Assembly (NCBI GenBank): GCA_020137815.1
Contig: CM035356.1
Location: 492,501-556,500, forward strand
Source: Hormiphora californensis
Lineage: Eukaryota > Ctenophora > Tentaculata > Cydippida > Pleurobrachiidae
Length of the DNA stretch: 64,000 nucleotides
Reading direction: 5' to 3'
The translations under genes and the position numbers were made by a program. How positions within the stretch are numbered: position 1 is the stretch's first letter; each line of letters opens with the position of its first letter. This document shows positions 1-23,455 of the stretch, in pieces. The notes under the pieces were generated by a model. That model saw nothing but the letters and a program-made list of their open reading frames with translations, was not told the origin of the DNA and ran no database searches.

Positions 1-12863
<12,863 letters not shown>

Positions 12864-14301
12864 TAGACTAATCACCTTGGTGACAACTGACAACACTTGG
12901 TGTCACTGTGACACCACAGTTGTTTTGAGGGTGTCATATCAGTTGTCATGACAACATATCTGCATATAGTGTGTTGACTAGCTGGTAATGTGTGAACATG
13001 TCACTATTGATACAGAGAGGGGGCCACGTATGCACCACCTTGCCACGTCACACAGCCGTTCTAGTAGAACTTCTAGTGTAGGGAGGCGGCCATCCAAAGA
13101 CTAGTTGTGAGAGTAGGAGAGTGTGTTTTTATGTTTTTGAATGTTTGGTAATAATGCGATCATGGCAACTGACAGGTTTTTTAAAAGTTTTATGTAAATT
13201 ATTTTATCCTCCAACATGTGTTTGGTGCAAGGCCCAGAGGGTCATATATGTCTAAAAGCGTGATCCAATAGCGGGACTAAGAATTGAGGACACTGTACGA
13301 ATCAGTAATTACCAGTGCAGCAATGGGAGATTGGGAGGTTTTGAAAGTGAAAGGTTAAAGTGAGGTACAATTGAATTGTATAGGTGTGTGTACCAACTAC
13401 GTTTGGTTTTCAAAAGTTCATGTTTGGTGATATGTTTTACCATTTTAAATATAAATTGTTAATAATCATCCTTGAAAGAAGTTTGTCCAAACCAATCATG
13501 ACACCTCTATAAACTGCGGTATGTGCTAGATCAAGCCAGTAGCCACCGAACAGTCATAACCCATTTACCCATATTTGCTCGGCAGATGTGTTGGACCAAC
13601 TTCTTCAATATTCGTCGAGTTTGTGGGTTGTGGCGGGAAATCCGAAATATCAATCAATACAGGATGACGCGCACTTTCTTGACGTGATAAAAGTATGTGT
13701 GGTGCTATTGTCAGCATAACGGAAACGGATGTCCGCGGTGGGAAGTCCATGGAATAGTTCTGGCGGCGCCGGGCATAGTTTTGATTCTCAGATCGAGCCG
13801 GCGCCGCTTGATGCCCTAACTAACAGGTAGAATACAAATCACTGCACGTTTTTATTTTCACCCCTCGACCGGATTGAATCGCACAATACGGGCGATGTAT
13901 CATTCCTTATCAAACAACAAGTCAATTGGACAGCAGCTGTATTAACGTACTACATAGAGTTTTACTATTTAGGTACTGGGAAAGTACCCAAACTAAAAAG
14001 GCTAGGCCCACACTTGGGCAGCCGACAGGGCCAGGGGTCCCCTTTCAGTATGCAGCTGCAGCATTTTATGGTCAATAGCAGACAATAAACAACCCGTTTA
14101 TATTTTTGTTGCCAAATTAAAAACTTTCACTCATTACATGTATCAAACTTTAATATCAAAACGTCCTAAAACAACCAGTCACACACTCTCTAGCAAACTA
14201 AAAATACTTGTAATAAACCCTGGTAAACAAACGAGATCCCATTTTCTTAGGAAGAAACCAGTCTCCTAGAGACGTGTTTCTATAAAATAACAATCCATCT
14301 A
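12864..14301. other. Intergenic region between the receptor and spastin 3' ends
   Basis: This interval has the receptor 3' UTR at its left and the convergent 3' end of spastin beyond its right edge. A GC-rich hairpin sits near 13755. I see no supported gene in it. Confidence 0.6.
13755..13806. repeat. GC-rich hairpin (GGCGGCGCC...GGCGCCGC), copy 1
   Basis: CTGGCGGCGCCGGGC, then TTTTGATTCTCAGAT, then CGAGCCGGCGCCGC form a stem-loop. A second copy with the same loop (TTTGATTCTCAAAT) is at 29495-29548, so this is a dispersed hairpin element. Confidence 0.65.
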
Positions 14302-14442
14302 CAGTCGGACCCCAATTTACCGGGAGGATAATCTTCCCCCGATATAGGAAATTACTAGTATTTAACCCCAATATACCGGGCACCCCGATTTACTGGGCAA
14401 ATCCCTTTCCCCCGAGCATCCCGGTAAATCGGGGTCCGACTG
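14302..14442. mobile_element. 141 bp pogo/Tigger-like MITE, copy 1
   Basis: The ends CAGTCGGACCCCAATTTACC and GGTAAATCGGGGTCCGACTG are inverted repeats flanked by TA on both sides. The interior contains further CCCCGATTTAC-like repeats. Related copies lie at 53158-53329, about 29070-29150 (degenerate) and about 54547-54598 (short). Confidence 0.8.
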
Positions 14443-14532
14443 TATAATAATAGTCAGACTATCTGTGAACCTAAATTTTCAACATTTTAACAAAAAGTTT
14501 ATAAATTGCATCTATCAACTACGGTAGTCCGT

Positions 14533-15484
14533 TTATTTGGCACCAAAATCCTTGTTCCATTTCTCGTAGGTAGCCAGTGACTCTCTGTTCACACTGGGTC
14601 GAATAGTTGCCAAACTCTGTTCGAAATCGCCGTACTGAAATTAAACAACTTGTTATGGTTCATAGTATATCAAGAATTTCGATTAACTAATTAATTAACT
14701 AACTAACCCATTAAAAAGTCGATACTATATCTGGGTTACTCTTTTCGTATTTAATATAAAATCATTCACACTCACATTTATTTTCCGAAGAGCATCAGCT
14801 GAAATGTCCTTGACACGACCAGGTCCGACCTCCCTGATGGGTCCCAATGCAGCATCCTGTGCTAGAGCGGTCAGGTCACTAGCACTGTACCACTCTGTCT
14901 TCCTAGGGAGCAAGAAGAGAGTCAGCACTAATGTAGAGAATTGAGGGTAGTAATATTCAATAGGGATAGTGTAAACACACTCCTAAAGCCCCCTCCCCCA
15001 ATCTAAACTGACCTAGCGAGCTGTGCTATTTCATCTCGTGTCAGGGATGATTCATGTTTAGCGAGAAGATTTCTGAAGATGAGGGCCCTTGTTTGGATAT
15101 CTGGGAGGGGCACATAGACACGCTTAACCATCCTCCTCAAGGCAGCATCATCCAAATCTTGTGGTCTGTTAGTGGCTCCCATAACTAGAATCCTTTTGTT
15201 GGGGTCCGACACTACCTGTGGGAATGAAGTGGGTCAGAGAGGGATGTGTCACCGTGTTTTCAACCATAACCTAATATTTTAGTGTGTACTTTTATTTGTG
15301 CGTGTGCTACAGGCTACTCGACCAGTAGCACACATTATTTCAGTATGTGTCTGCCCCCCCCCCACATAGGCTTGTGTTGTGTTAAACGACCTAGACTACG
15401 TATACCGATGTATTGAGTAGAGATTGCGGCACCTTCAGATCCAATATTAACTCGCTTTGAACTCTCTCTCACTCTCTTTCTTTT

Positions 15485-15558
<74 letters not shown>

Positions 15559-18500
15559 CTCTTCCCTGTGTCTTTCTCTCCATCGGTACAATCATACACG
15601 CCCTCTTGTGCAGCTACAACAATGCTTGTGTGAGCCTAGTGGGACTAAGTTGGGTGAAAAGATGACCTAATTCTCACCAAAACTTTAAGTTACCCTGAAC
15701 CTTTAATTCACACGGAATCACCAAGAAATAGGAAGTATTTCACCTTCTTTTTTGTCATAAATCCGGCACCAATTTATGCAGATAGATAATTTGCTGGTAC
15801 ATTTTCACAAGTGGAGCCTTTTTAGAGGAAGTGCTGTAGCAACACTGTTGCAAGCATCCCACTCTCTTTCTCAATTATCTATCCTCCGTTTGTCAGCGCC
15901 CCGGGCGCCATGTTTCGTCATTGTTTGTTAGTGTTTTTGGTGGTTTCTGCAGCTCTTGCAGCCCCCATCCCCCGTGACGATGAGATCACTTTTGAGGAGT
16001 TGGATTTTGTAAAACTTCCAGATGTTCCCAAGCCTAAATTGAAGGTTCCAGATGTTCCTAAGCCTAAATTGAAGGTCCCAGATGTTCCCAAGCCTAAACT
16101 GAAGGTTCCAGATGTTCCTAAGCCTAAACTGAAGGTCCCAGATGTTCCGAAGCCTAAATTGAAGGTTCCAGATGTTCCTAAGCCTAAATTGAAGGTTCCA
16201 GATGTTCCCAAGCCTAAATTGAAGGTCCCAGATGTTCCCAAGCCTAAATTGAAGGTTCCCGATGTACCAAAGCCTAAGATTCCTGGTACCAAGAAGAAGA
16301 CTAAGAAGGCTAAGAAGGCCAAGAAGGCCAAGAAGGCTAAGAAGGCTAAGAAGGCTAAGAAGGCCAAGAAGGCCAAGAAGGCCAAGAAGGCTAAGAAGGC
16401 CAAGAAGGCTAAGAAGGCCAAGAAGGCCAAGAAGGCTAAGAAGGCCAAGAAGGCCAAGAAGGCCAAGAAGGCTAAGAAGGCCAAGAAGGCCAAGAAGGCC
16501 AAGAAGGCCAAGAAGGCTAAGAAGGCCAAGAAGGCCAAGAAGGCCAAGAAGGCTAAGAAGGCTAAGAAGGCTAAGAAGGCCAAGAAGGCCAAGAAGGCCA
16601 AGAAGGCCAAGAAGTCCAAGAAGGCTAAGAAGGCCAAGAAGGCTAAGAAGGCTAAGAAGACCAAGAAGGCCAAGAAGGCTAAGAAGGCCAAGAAGGCTAA
16701 GAAGGCTAAGAAGACCAAGAAGGCTAAGAAGGCTAAGAAGGCTAAGAAGACCAAGAAGACCAAGAAGGCTAAGAAGACCAAGAAGGCTAAGAAGGCCAAG
16801 AAGGCTAAGAAGGCTAAGAAGACCAAGAAGGCCAAGAAGGCCAAGAAGGCCAAGAAGGCTAAGAAGGCCAAGAAGTCCAAGAAGGCTAAGAAGGCCAAGA
16901 AGGCCAAGAAGGCTAAGAAGACCAAGAAGGCTAAGAAGACCAAGAAGGCTAAGAAGGCCAAGAAGGCCAAGAAGGCCAAGAAGACCAAGAAGGCTAAGAA
17001 GACCAAGAAGGCTAAGAAGGCCAAGAAGGCTAAGAAGGCCAAGAAGGCTAAGAAGACCAAGAAGGCTAAGAAGGCCAAGAAGGCCAAGAAGACCAAGAAG
17101 GCCAAGAAGACCAAGAAGGCTAAGAAGACCAAGAAGGCTAAGAAGGCTAAGAAGACCAAGAAGGCCAAGAAGGCCAAGAAGGCCAAGAAGGCTAAGAAGG
17201 CCAAGAAGTCCAAGAAGGCTAAGAAGGCCAAGAAGGCCAAGAAGGCTAAGAAGACCAAGAAGGCTAAGAAGACCAAGAAGGCTAAGAAGGCCAAGAAGGC
17301 CAAGAAGGCCAAGAAGACCAAGAAGGCTAAGAAGACCAAGAAGGCTAAGAAGGCCAAGAAGGCTAAGAAGGCCAAGAAGGCCAAGAAGGCTAAGAAGACC
17401 AAGAAGGCTAAGAAGGCTAAGAAGACCAAGAAGGCTAAGAAGGCTAAGAAGGCCAAGAAGGCTAAGAAGGCCAAGAAGGCTAAGAAGACCAAGAAGGCTA
17501 AGAAGACCAAGAAGGCCAAGAAGGCCAAGAAGGCTAAGAAGACCAAGAAGACCAAGAAGGCTAAGAAGGCCAAGAAGACCAAGAAGGCTAAGAAGGCTAA
17601 GAAGTCCAAGAAGGCCAAGAAGACCAAGAAGGCTAAGAAGGCTAAGAAGGCTAAGAAGGCCAAGAAGGCCAAGAAGGCTAAGAAGACCAAGAAGACCAAG
17701 AAGGCTAAGAAGGCCAAGAAGGCTAAGAAGACCAAGAAGGCTAAGAAGACCAAGAAGGCTAAGAAGGCCAAGAAGGCTAAGAAGACCAAGAAGGCTAAGA
17801 AGGCCAAGAAGGCCAAGAAGACTAAGAAGGCCAAGAAGACCAAGAAGGCTAAGAAGACCAAGAAGACCAAGAAGGCTAAGAAGGCCAAGAAGGCCAAGGC
17901 TAAGAAGGCTAAGAAGGCCAAGAAGGCTAAGAAGGCTAAGAAGGCCAAGAAGACCAAGAAGGCCAAGAAGGCCAAGAAGGCTAAGAAGACCAAGAAGGCT
18001 AAGAAGGCTAAGAAGACCAAGAAGGCTAAGAAGGCTAAGAAGACCAAGAAGGCTAAGAAGGCCAAGAAGGCCAAGAAGGCCAAGAAGGCTAAGAAGACCA
18101 AGAAGGCTAAGAAGGCTAAGAAGGCCAAGAAGGCCAAGAAGGCTAAGAAGGCTAAGAAGGCCAAGAAGGCTAAGAAGGCCAAGAAGGCTAAGAAGGCCAA
18201 GAAGGCCAAGAAGGCTAAGAAGGCTAAGAAGGCCAAGAAGGCTAAGAAGGCCAAGAAGGCCAAGAAGGCCAAGAAGGCCAAGAAGGCTAAGAAGGCTAAG
18301 AAGGCCAAGAAGGCTAAGAAGGCCAAGAAGGCTAAGAAGGCCAAGAAGGCCAAGAAGGCCAAGAAGGCTAAGAAGGCTAAGAAGGCCAAGAAGGCTAAGA
18401 AGGCTAAGAAGGCCAAGAAGGCTAAGAAGAAGCCTAAGAAGGCTAAGAAGGCTAAGAAGGCTAAGAAGGCCAAGAAGGCTAAGAAGGCCAAGAAGGCCAA

Positions 18501-21500
18501 GAAGGCCAAGAAGGCTAAGAAGGCTAAGAAGGCTAAGAAGGCTAAGAAGGCTAAGAAGGCCAAGAAGGCCAAGAAGGCTAAGAAGAAGCCTAAGAAGAAG
18601 CCCAAGAAGAAACCTCCTCCCAAGAAGCCCAAGAAGAAACCTCCTCCCAAGAAGCCCAAGAAGAAACCTCCTCCTAAGAAGAAGGGATACTAATTTAGAA
18701 AGTATTTTGTAATTGAATCGCAGGTTTGCGCTAATAAATGTTCTTAAATCATGTGTGTTCTCCTATTTGTAAAACACAATCATCACAAATACACCAGCAG
18801 TACCAACTAACCATTTTGCTGATATCATTTTTTCCCTGCCCGGGTGAATGCCGAAGGCATTCACCCGGATGCCTTTTTACTTTGTAAAAAGGCATAGCAG
18901 GGTTAGAATTCGAAAACGACATTTTGGTATACTAACTAAATTGGTAGAGGGACCATTTTTGTCACACTTGCGTTGCGAGGGGCAACGGTGTAGCAACTAG
19001 AGCCGCGCGCACAGTGACGAGCTACTCCTTCATCAAACACCTCATTGACACAGTTTGATGGACGTGTGTGCGCGCCACTCAACAAAACATGAAATGCTCT
19101 GCCGCGCGTTTCGCGTGTTACATACACATTTTCATCTTGCGAGTCGAGTGTGAGATGTTAGATAAGTAGTTAAGTTGGAATGTCAAAAGCTGGTTAGCAA
19201 GTGTCATGTGATTGGGAGTTAGCTAACTCTAAGCTATGTGAGAAGTATACTGACAGCTAGATCGTATGCATCTCACATTACATTATGACCAAGCCTTGAT
19301 CCGGTTGGCAGTGACAATGTCACTGACATGTGAAACGGTAGGGCAGGGAAACTCAGCATTATGACCACATAATGCAATAATTCTTGTTACCCATTACATT
19401 ATAACCACAACAACTAACTAAAGTCGGATTTTTGAAGTTGCCATTCCCCCGCGTGGTGCTTGCGTCAAAGAGTGATAAATATCACACACACGAGTTTGGG
19501 CTGACAACTACTAAACATCTGACTTTACCGAAACTACCGTGCATTTAGAGAACCGGGCTTTCCCCGCCCCAGACTACTCCAGCTTTATGCTATGAACTTC
19601 AATCACGCGGTTAGTGAGAATAGGGGCCCCTAAAAAGTTCAGTCGTTACACCACCACAGCACCGCTCTGGGACCGATTTTGGAGGCTGTGCTAAGTTTTC
19701 TAAATTTGATACAATAGATGCATTACGTCAATAAATCTTCAATTTCACCTAAAGTACAACCTAAACTACTATGTCCCTCACTCGGGTTTTGTGAAATTTC
19801 CCACTGGTCATAACTCCACTCCCTGATGAGATAGAGACTTGAAATTTGTTTTGTAGGAAGAACTCGACATGATCTCCTCACAAAACAAACTTTCAAGTTT
19901 CTATCTTATCAGGGGGTGGAGCAATGGCCGTCTAAAATCCGGTCGCTCGCAGCAAGGGCTATAGTAGATTCACGCCCACGTCTACATTTGTGTCATTGAA
20001 AGCTCAACCTCACTCCACTTCTACCCCACCTCACCTAACCCCCATACTACCCACTCCAACACCCACAGCCCATACCTCCCACTCCCACCCCTTCACTCAC
20101 CCCATCAAACTGCACCAGGAACTCTGTCTTGAGACGTCTAGTGGCATCATGTTCGTTGTCTCTCCGCTCTGTTAACATCGAATCCACCTCGTCGATGAAT
20201 ATTATAGCAGGACTCACTTCAGCAGCAATAGTAAACAGCACCTTCACTAGCTTCTCTCCTGGGAGGGGTGAGGGGTTTACATGGCTGACCTGAGATTAAA
20301 CTCACTAATCTCCCGGTCTGAGAGTGGTCGGAGTCGCCAGACACGGTTTCTTTTTACTAAAGTGTTGTTGCAGATAGTGTGACTGCAATATTAAAATTTA
20401 AAACTAGAAACAATGGTTTACCTTCTCCTATGTATTTAGAGGTAAGAGAGGATGCACTAATGTTGAAGAATGTACAATTCGCTTCAGTAGCGACTGCCTT
20501 GGCTAGCATCGTCTTGCCATTTCCGGGTGGCCCAAAAAGAAGTAGACCCCTTGCTGGAGCACGCAGTCCACTAAATAGATCAGGTACGGAGAGTTGGTAG
20601 AATCACTGAGAGAGAGACACGTGTTACGTCACGCTTGTCTTGGCTCTAGTCATAATCAACAGTAGGTTGGCTAATACAGCTCTTGATTACAACTGTATCA
20701 GAGATTATACGAGTTTCCCTTCTTACCAATCTCCTGTAGTGCAGATTTAGCATTAGCCAGACCAGCTATATCAGTCCCAGTTAACTCCAGGCTTATCTGA
20801 TACCTACCTCATCCAATATAATATTCTTCAGTTTGTTGTCAATGTTTCGTAGTGCCTTACACTGTGAGATATGTCCTGGTGCACCGGAGGGTGTTTTAGG
20901 TGTTCGTGCTGCAGGGGCTCGCCTTCCTCGGGGGTATCCTGATGGAGTGGAGATAGGTTAGGAAGAGGATCGTATTGTCAATTAGTTTTAGGAGGATTGA
21001 GGATGGGTGTCACGGGTAATACAGATTACTATAATTCAGTTGTACTTTCTGTACCTGAACTAGGTGTTGGTGTGGGTGTTCCACTAAACGTGTATTTAGC
21101 AACACCAGGGGTGGGTGTTTTCCGTGCTATTGGCCTCTTACCACCACCTCTATCTCTCTGAAGGGAATGTTGGGTGAGTGTCCTGCTAGAGAATGTTGGG
21201 TTAGTGTCCTGCTAGAGACTGTCTCTACCCATGGATAGTATCCATTGGATACCGTATTGCATTACCTACCCCTGCAAGCAGAAGCTCAATGTGTCTCAGT
21301 TAAACACCTTAAAGACTAAGCTGTCTCTATAATAGTGGTACTACCGCCTGTGTGCAGTGTAACAACACAAGATGTGATGTGTGTTAATTGGAAGAATGTG
21401 GTGGGATTCAGCTGCGTTTGACTTTAGACGCGCGCATTTTCCCATGCTGACATTACCTACTTTTGTTGTTGCGCGTTACCGCGCGCCACATACCATATCA

Positions 21501-22623
21501 TCACGACTGGTTTTAGCGTCCTGCAGTCCCACCACTAGGTGCCTGGTGCCGCAGATGTGACGCTGGGTCTTTTAGCCTTCTCTTTCTCCTCTCGAACCAG
21601 TTGGTCTGCTTCTGAATGAGGGAGAAGGTGTTAGCACCTATCTCTCTATTGTTGCGGGCCGGTATTGAACCTTGTATACTGTGTAATGTGTGTGTGTATT
21701 GTTTAGTTTGTGTGTGTAGACTGCAGCTACACAATGTGTGTGACGTATACAGGTTATCAACTTTCTATGTGTGTGTTTACATGTAAATAACACATAATGT
21801 AGTTAGTGATTCTACTCAATACAGTGTTTTAGGGGGGAGGGGGTTCAACGAGGGTATCTCTAGTTACACACACACACATACCGCCTTGAAGCACCCCTAA
21901 CACACAGACACAGACACATACCTCCTTGAAGCACCCCTAACACACAGACACACACACACTCGCACACTACACATACCTACACAGTACACACTACATAGTA
22001 CACACTACACACACCTCCTTGAAGCACCCCTAACACACAGACACACTCGCACACTACACATACCTACACAGTACACACTACACAGTACACACTACACACA
22101 CCTACACAGTACACACTACACAGTACACACTACACACACCTACACAGTACACACTACACAGTACACACTACACATACCTACACAGTACACAGTACACACT
22201 ACACATACCTACACAAACACTTACGTAGTTTACTAAGACGGCTCTCTATGTGTTGCTTGTTTGTCTGCATCTTTTCGTATAACACCTTCGCCTTCTCCCA
22301 GTCCCTTCCCGTACACTCGCTTTCTTTGAAACTTATCTTTAGGGCCTCGTCCAGTATTGACAACCCCTTCCGGTACTCGGATATTGCTGATTCTTCTGCA
22401 GAGGGGGGATATTATGCAAAAAGGGAAAAAGAAGGCAATATTTCACAACTACTATCCCCGACTCCTCGCAAACCCATCCACCCCGGCCCCCACACAACAA
22501 TCCCCTCCCCCTCTCTCACCCCCTCTACCTACCATCTTCTTGTTCATCGTAGTTCAGTGCGGCGTTGATGTGTCCGAATGCTCTATGATGGTACTTGTTC
22601 AGTGCAGTTATTCTTGGGTCCAT
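14533..22623 (-). CDS. SPAST: Spastin, microtubule-severing AAA ATPase
   Basis: About eleven minus-strand exons. The ATG is at 22623 ([20 protein letters not shown]), starting directly at the MIT domain, which is completed in the exon 22395-22225. A basic Pro/Thr-rich linker follows (about 21610-21540, 21175-21057), then LKNIILDE (about 20944-20820), [20 protein letters not shown] (about 20803-20727), Walker A GPPGNGKT (20607-20424), Walker [11 protein letters not shown] with [18 protein letters not shown] (about 20272-20108), [20 protein letters not shown] (15214-15013), the sensor-2 region [20 protein letters not shown] (about 14904-14777) and the C-terminal [11 protein letters not shown] (14634-14533). 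This is the spastin order and signature. There is no hydrophobic hairpin before the MIT domain, so it resembles the shorter vertebrate isoform. The intron between the Walker B and GATNRP exons spans almost 5 kb and contains the lysine-rich gene on the other strand. Some linker exon edges are approximate. Confidence 0.92.
15489..15555. repeat. (CT)n microsatellite
   Basis: About 65 bases of pure CT dinucleotide in the large spastin intron, upstream of the nested lysine-rich gene. Confidence 0.97.
15910..18693 (+). CDS. Secreted lysine-rich K-K-A/T tripeptide-repeat protein nested in spastin intron
   Basis: A single uninterrupted 927-codon frame starting at ATG 15910. It opens with a clear signal peptide ([19 protein letters not shown]). 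A short acidic stretch ([11 protein letters not shown]) follows, then nine 10-residue repeats of [10 protein letters not shown] (from 16021), then about 250 K-K-A units with K-K-T and rare K-K-S variants. The C-terminus is Pro-rich ([15 protein letters not shown], then KKKGY-stop). The mature chain is roughly two-thirds lysine, hence extremely basic. One register slip (KKAKAKKA, near 17895) drops a single lysine without breaking the frame. An AATAAA followed by GT-rich sequence lies just downstream. I recognise no family. The C-terminal domains of H1 histones are similar in composition, but the signal peptide argues for secretion. Binding polyanions or templating mineral is inference only. Confidence 0.88.
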   Translation: MFRHCLLVFLVVSAALAAPIPRDDEITFEELDFVKLPDVPKPKLKVPDVPKPKLKVPDVPKPKLKVPDVPKPKLKVPDVPKPKLKVPDVPKPKLKVPDVPKPKLKVPDVPKPKLKVPDVPKPKIPGTKKKTKKAKKAKKAKKAKKAKKAKKAKKAKKAKKAKKAKKAKKAKKAKKAKKAKKAKKAKKAKKAKKAKKAKKAKKAKKAKKAKKAKKAKKAKKAKKAKKAKKAKKAKKSKKAKKAKKAKKAKKTKKAKKAKKAKKAKKAKKTKKAKKAKKAKKTKKTKKAKKTKKAKKAKKAKKAKKTKKAKKAKKAKKAKKAKKSKKAKKAKKAKKAKKTKKAKKTKKAKKAKKAKKAKKTKKAKKTKKAKKAKKAKKAKKAKKTKKAKKAKKAKKTKKAKKTKKAKKTKKAKKAKKTKKAKKAKKAKKAKKAKKSKKAKKAKKAKKAKKTKKAKKTKKAKKAKKAKKAKKTKKAKKTKKAKKAKKAKKAKKAKKAKKTKKAKKAKKTKKAKKAKKAKKAKKAKKAKKTKKAKKTKKAKKAKKAKKTKKTKKAKKAKKTKKAKKAKKSKKAKKTKKAKKAKKAKKAKKAKKAKKTKKTKKAKKAKKAKKTKKAKKTKKAKKAKKAKKTKKAKKAKKAKKTKKAKKTKKAKKTKKTKKAKKAKKAKAKKAKKAKKAKKAKKAKKTKKAKKAKKAKKTKKAKKAKKTKKAKKAKKTKKAKKAKKAKKAKKAKKTKKAKKAKKAKKAKKAKKAKKAKKAKKAKKAKKAKKAKKAKKAKKAKKAKKAKKAKKAKKAKKAKKAKKAKKAKKAKKAKKAKKAKKAKKAKKAKKAKKAKKAKKAKKAKKKPKKAKKAKKAKKAKKAKKAKKAKKAKKAKKAKKAKKAKKAKKAKKAKKAKKKPKKKPKKKPPPKKPKKKPPPKKPKKKPPPKKKGY
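16021..16290 (+). repeat. Nine 30 bp in-frame repeats ([10 protein letters not shown])
   Basis: Units begin GATGTTCC at exact 30-base steps (16021, 16051 ... 16261). Nearly all differences are synonymous third-position changes (AAA TTG versus AAA CTG, CCC versus CCT). The ninth copy diverges (GATGTACCAAAG; Leu to Ile). Confidence 0.95.
16291..18590 (+). repeat. AAGAAGGCY 9 bp coding minisatellite with 333 bp higher-order repeat
   Basis: About 2.3 kb of AAG-AAG-GCC/GCT units. Lys is essentially always AAG within the array. Ala alternates GCC and GCT, Thr is almost always ACC and Ser TCC. A block starting at the Ser codon near 16873 recurs from 17206 with the same order of GCC/GCT/ACC units, so a 333 bp (37-unit) segment has been duplicated. 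Confidence 0.92.
18733..18738 (+). terminator. AATAAA polyadenylation signal of the lysine-rich gene
   Basis: AATAAA occurs about 40 bases after the stop and is followed about 15 bases later by a GT-rich element (ATGTGTGTTC). This supports a real transcript ending inside the spastin intron. Confidence 0.75.
18830..18905. repeat. Nested hairpins downstream of the lysine-rich gene
   Basis: CCCTGC...GCAGGG encloses two stems: CGGGTGAATGCC-GAA-GGCATTCACCCG and ATGCCTTTTTAC-TTT-GTAAAAAGGCAT. This is probably a small mobile hairpin element. Confidence 0.75.
19420..19930. repeat. Dispersed repeat with internal inverted arms (copy 1)
   Basis: It begins AAGTCGGATTTTTGAAG and contains GAGATAGAGACTTGAAATTTG with a complementary arm about 60 bases later (TTCAAGTTTCTATCTTATCAG). 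The same two blocks recur around 41255-41360, and AT-rich degraded relatives follow to about 42.7 kb. No coding potential. Confidence 0.65.
21855..22215. repeat. CACA-rich compound minisatellite in spastin intron
   Basis: Two unit types are intermixed: CTCCTTGAAGCACCCCTAAC and ACACAGTACACACTACACA. Several copies of each occur between the second MIT exon and the next exon. Confidence 0.85.
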
Positions 22624-22820
22624 GTTTTTGTTGTTACCACTACTACTCGGGTACGATACTGGCCTATCTGATGGTAGGGAGTGGGTAATAAGGAAACAGG
22701 GGAGAGAACATGCAACTGTAGATCAGTGCAAGATAAAAGACATCAAAGGAAAGTATACATTTTTGTGTGAAAACATTCATCTAAAGCGAGCAAGATAAGA
22801 GAAGCTAAGGTCATCATATT

Positions 22821-23096
22821 TCATGCAGAGAGACCTTTGTGACGACTAGAACGTGATTTGGGAGGCCCAGAAGAGGAGGAGCTATGTTTAGTACGAGCTG
22901 TGTGGGGGGAGGGATCGTTACACCCTGATACGCTATAGTATCGATTAGTCGACTGGTGGTGGGTAACAGGGATGGTCTCCCGCAAGCTTCTCAACAGATT
23001 AGGGTCTCTGAAAATGCGAGGTATGTCACACTGTGTTGCCTCACCATGGATACCAGCAAGCGGGGGAGGGAAATGTGCTATATAATGCTGTGTCAT
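22821..23096 (-). CDS. Hypothetical 91-residue frame between spastin and PERK
   Basis: An ATG-started frame (MTQHYIAHFPPPLAG...) with a Ser/Arg/Lys-rich tail (HSSSSSGPPKSRSSRHKGLS). A second short ATG frame ending at a GTAAGT donor lies just upstream (about 23151, MSGDRERCS), but its phase does not join cleanly to the CAG acceptor seen here. It could be a small gene, an alternative 5' exon of spastin, or chance. No family recognised. Confidence 0.3.
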   Translation of the reverse strand: MTQHYIAHFPPPLAGIHGEATQCDIPRIFRDPNLLRSLRETIPVTHHQSTNRYYSVSGCNDPSPHTARTKHSSSSSGPPKSRSSRHKGLSA

Positions 23097-23455
23097 TGTG
23101 CAGTAGTAGCAATATACTTACAGTGTTGAGCAACGTTCCCTGTCGCCAGACATAACAATCACATAACTACAGAGAGAGAGAAATGGGTTATATATTGGGT
23201 GTTGGCGGGTGTGTAATTAGTTGGAGGTAGACCGTTAGAGTAGTGTAGGTAGGATGCTATATTGAGTGTTGGCAGGTAACTGGGTATATCAGGAGAGAAA
23301 GGTGTGAGGGGAAGTCACAGAGAGGATCAATAACACAGTCACGACACAATAAATTAAACCACTGCCTTCAAATAATTAGTTCTTTAAAATAACATTTCCA
23401 TAAAAAGTAAGAGATCTCCCCATAGCACTAAAAAATCAACACACACACACTAAAA

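Noticed and set aside
15918-18659. 913-codon antisense frame of F-L-A repeats across the lysine-rich gene
   Set aside because: It is the mirror of AAG-AAG-GCY units (reverse GCC/TTC/CTT has no stops). The plus strand has the signal peptide, the diverse ends and the polyA signal.
15910-18693. Histone H1-like identity for the lysine-rich protein
   Set aside because: The composition resembles H1 tails, but there is a signal peptide, no globular winged-helix domain, and PDVPKPK repeats instead.
16262-18712. 816-codon R-R-P/R-R-L frame in the same repeat
   Set aside because: A repeat-driven alternative frame. It starts inside the array and has no independent start context or varied sequence.
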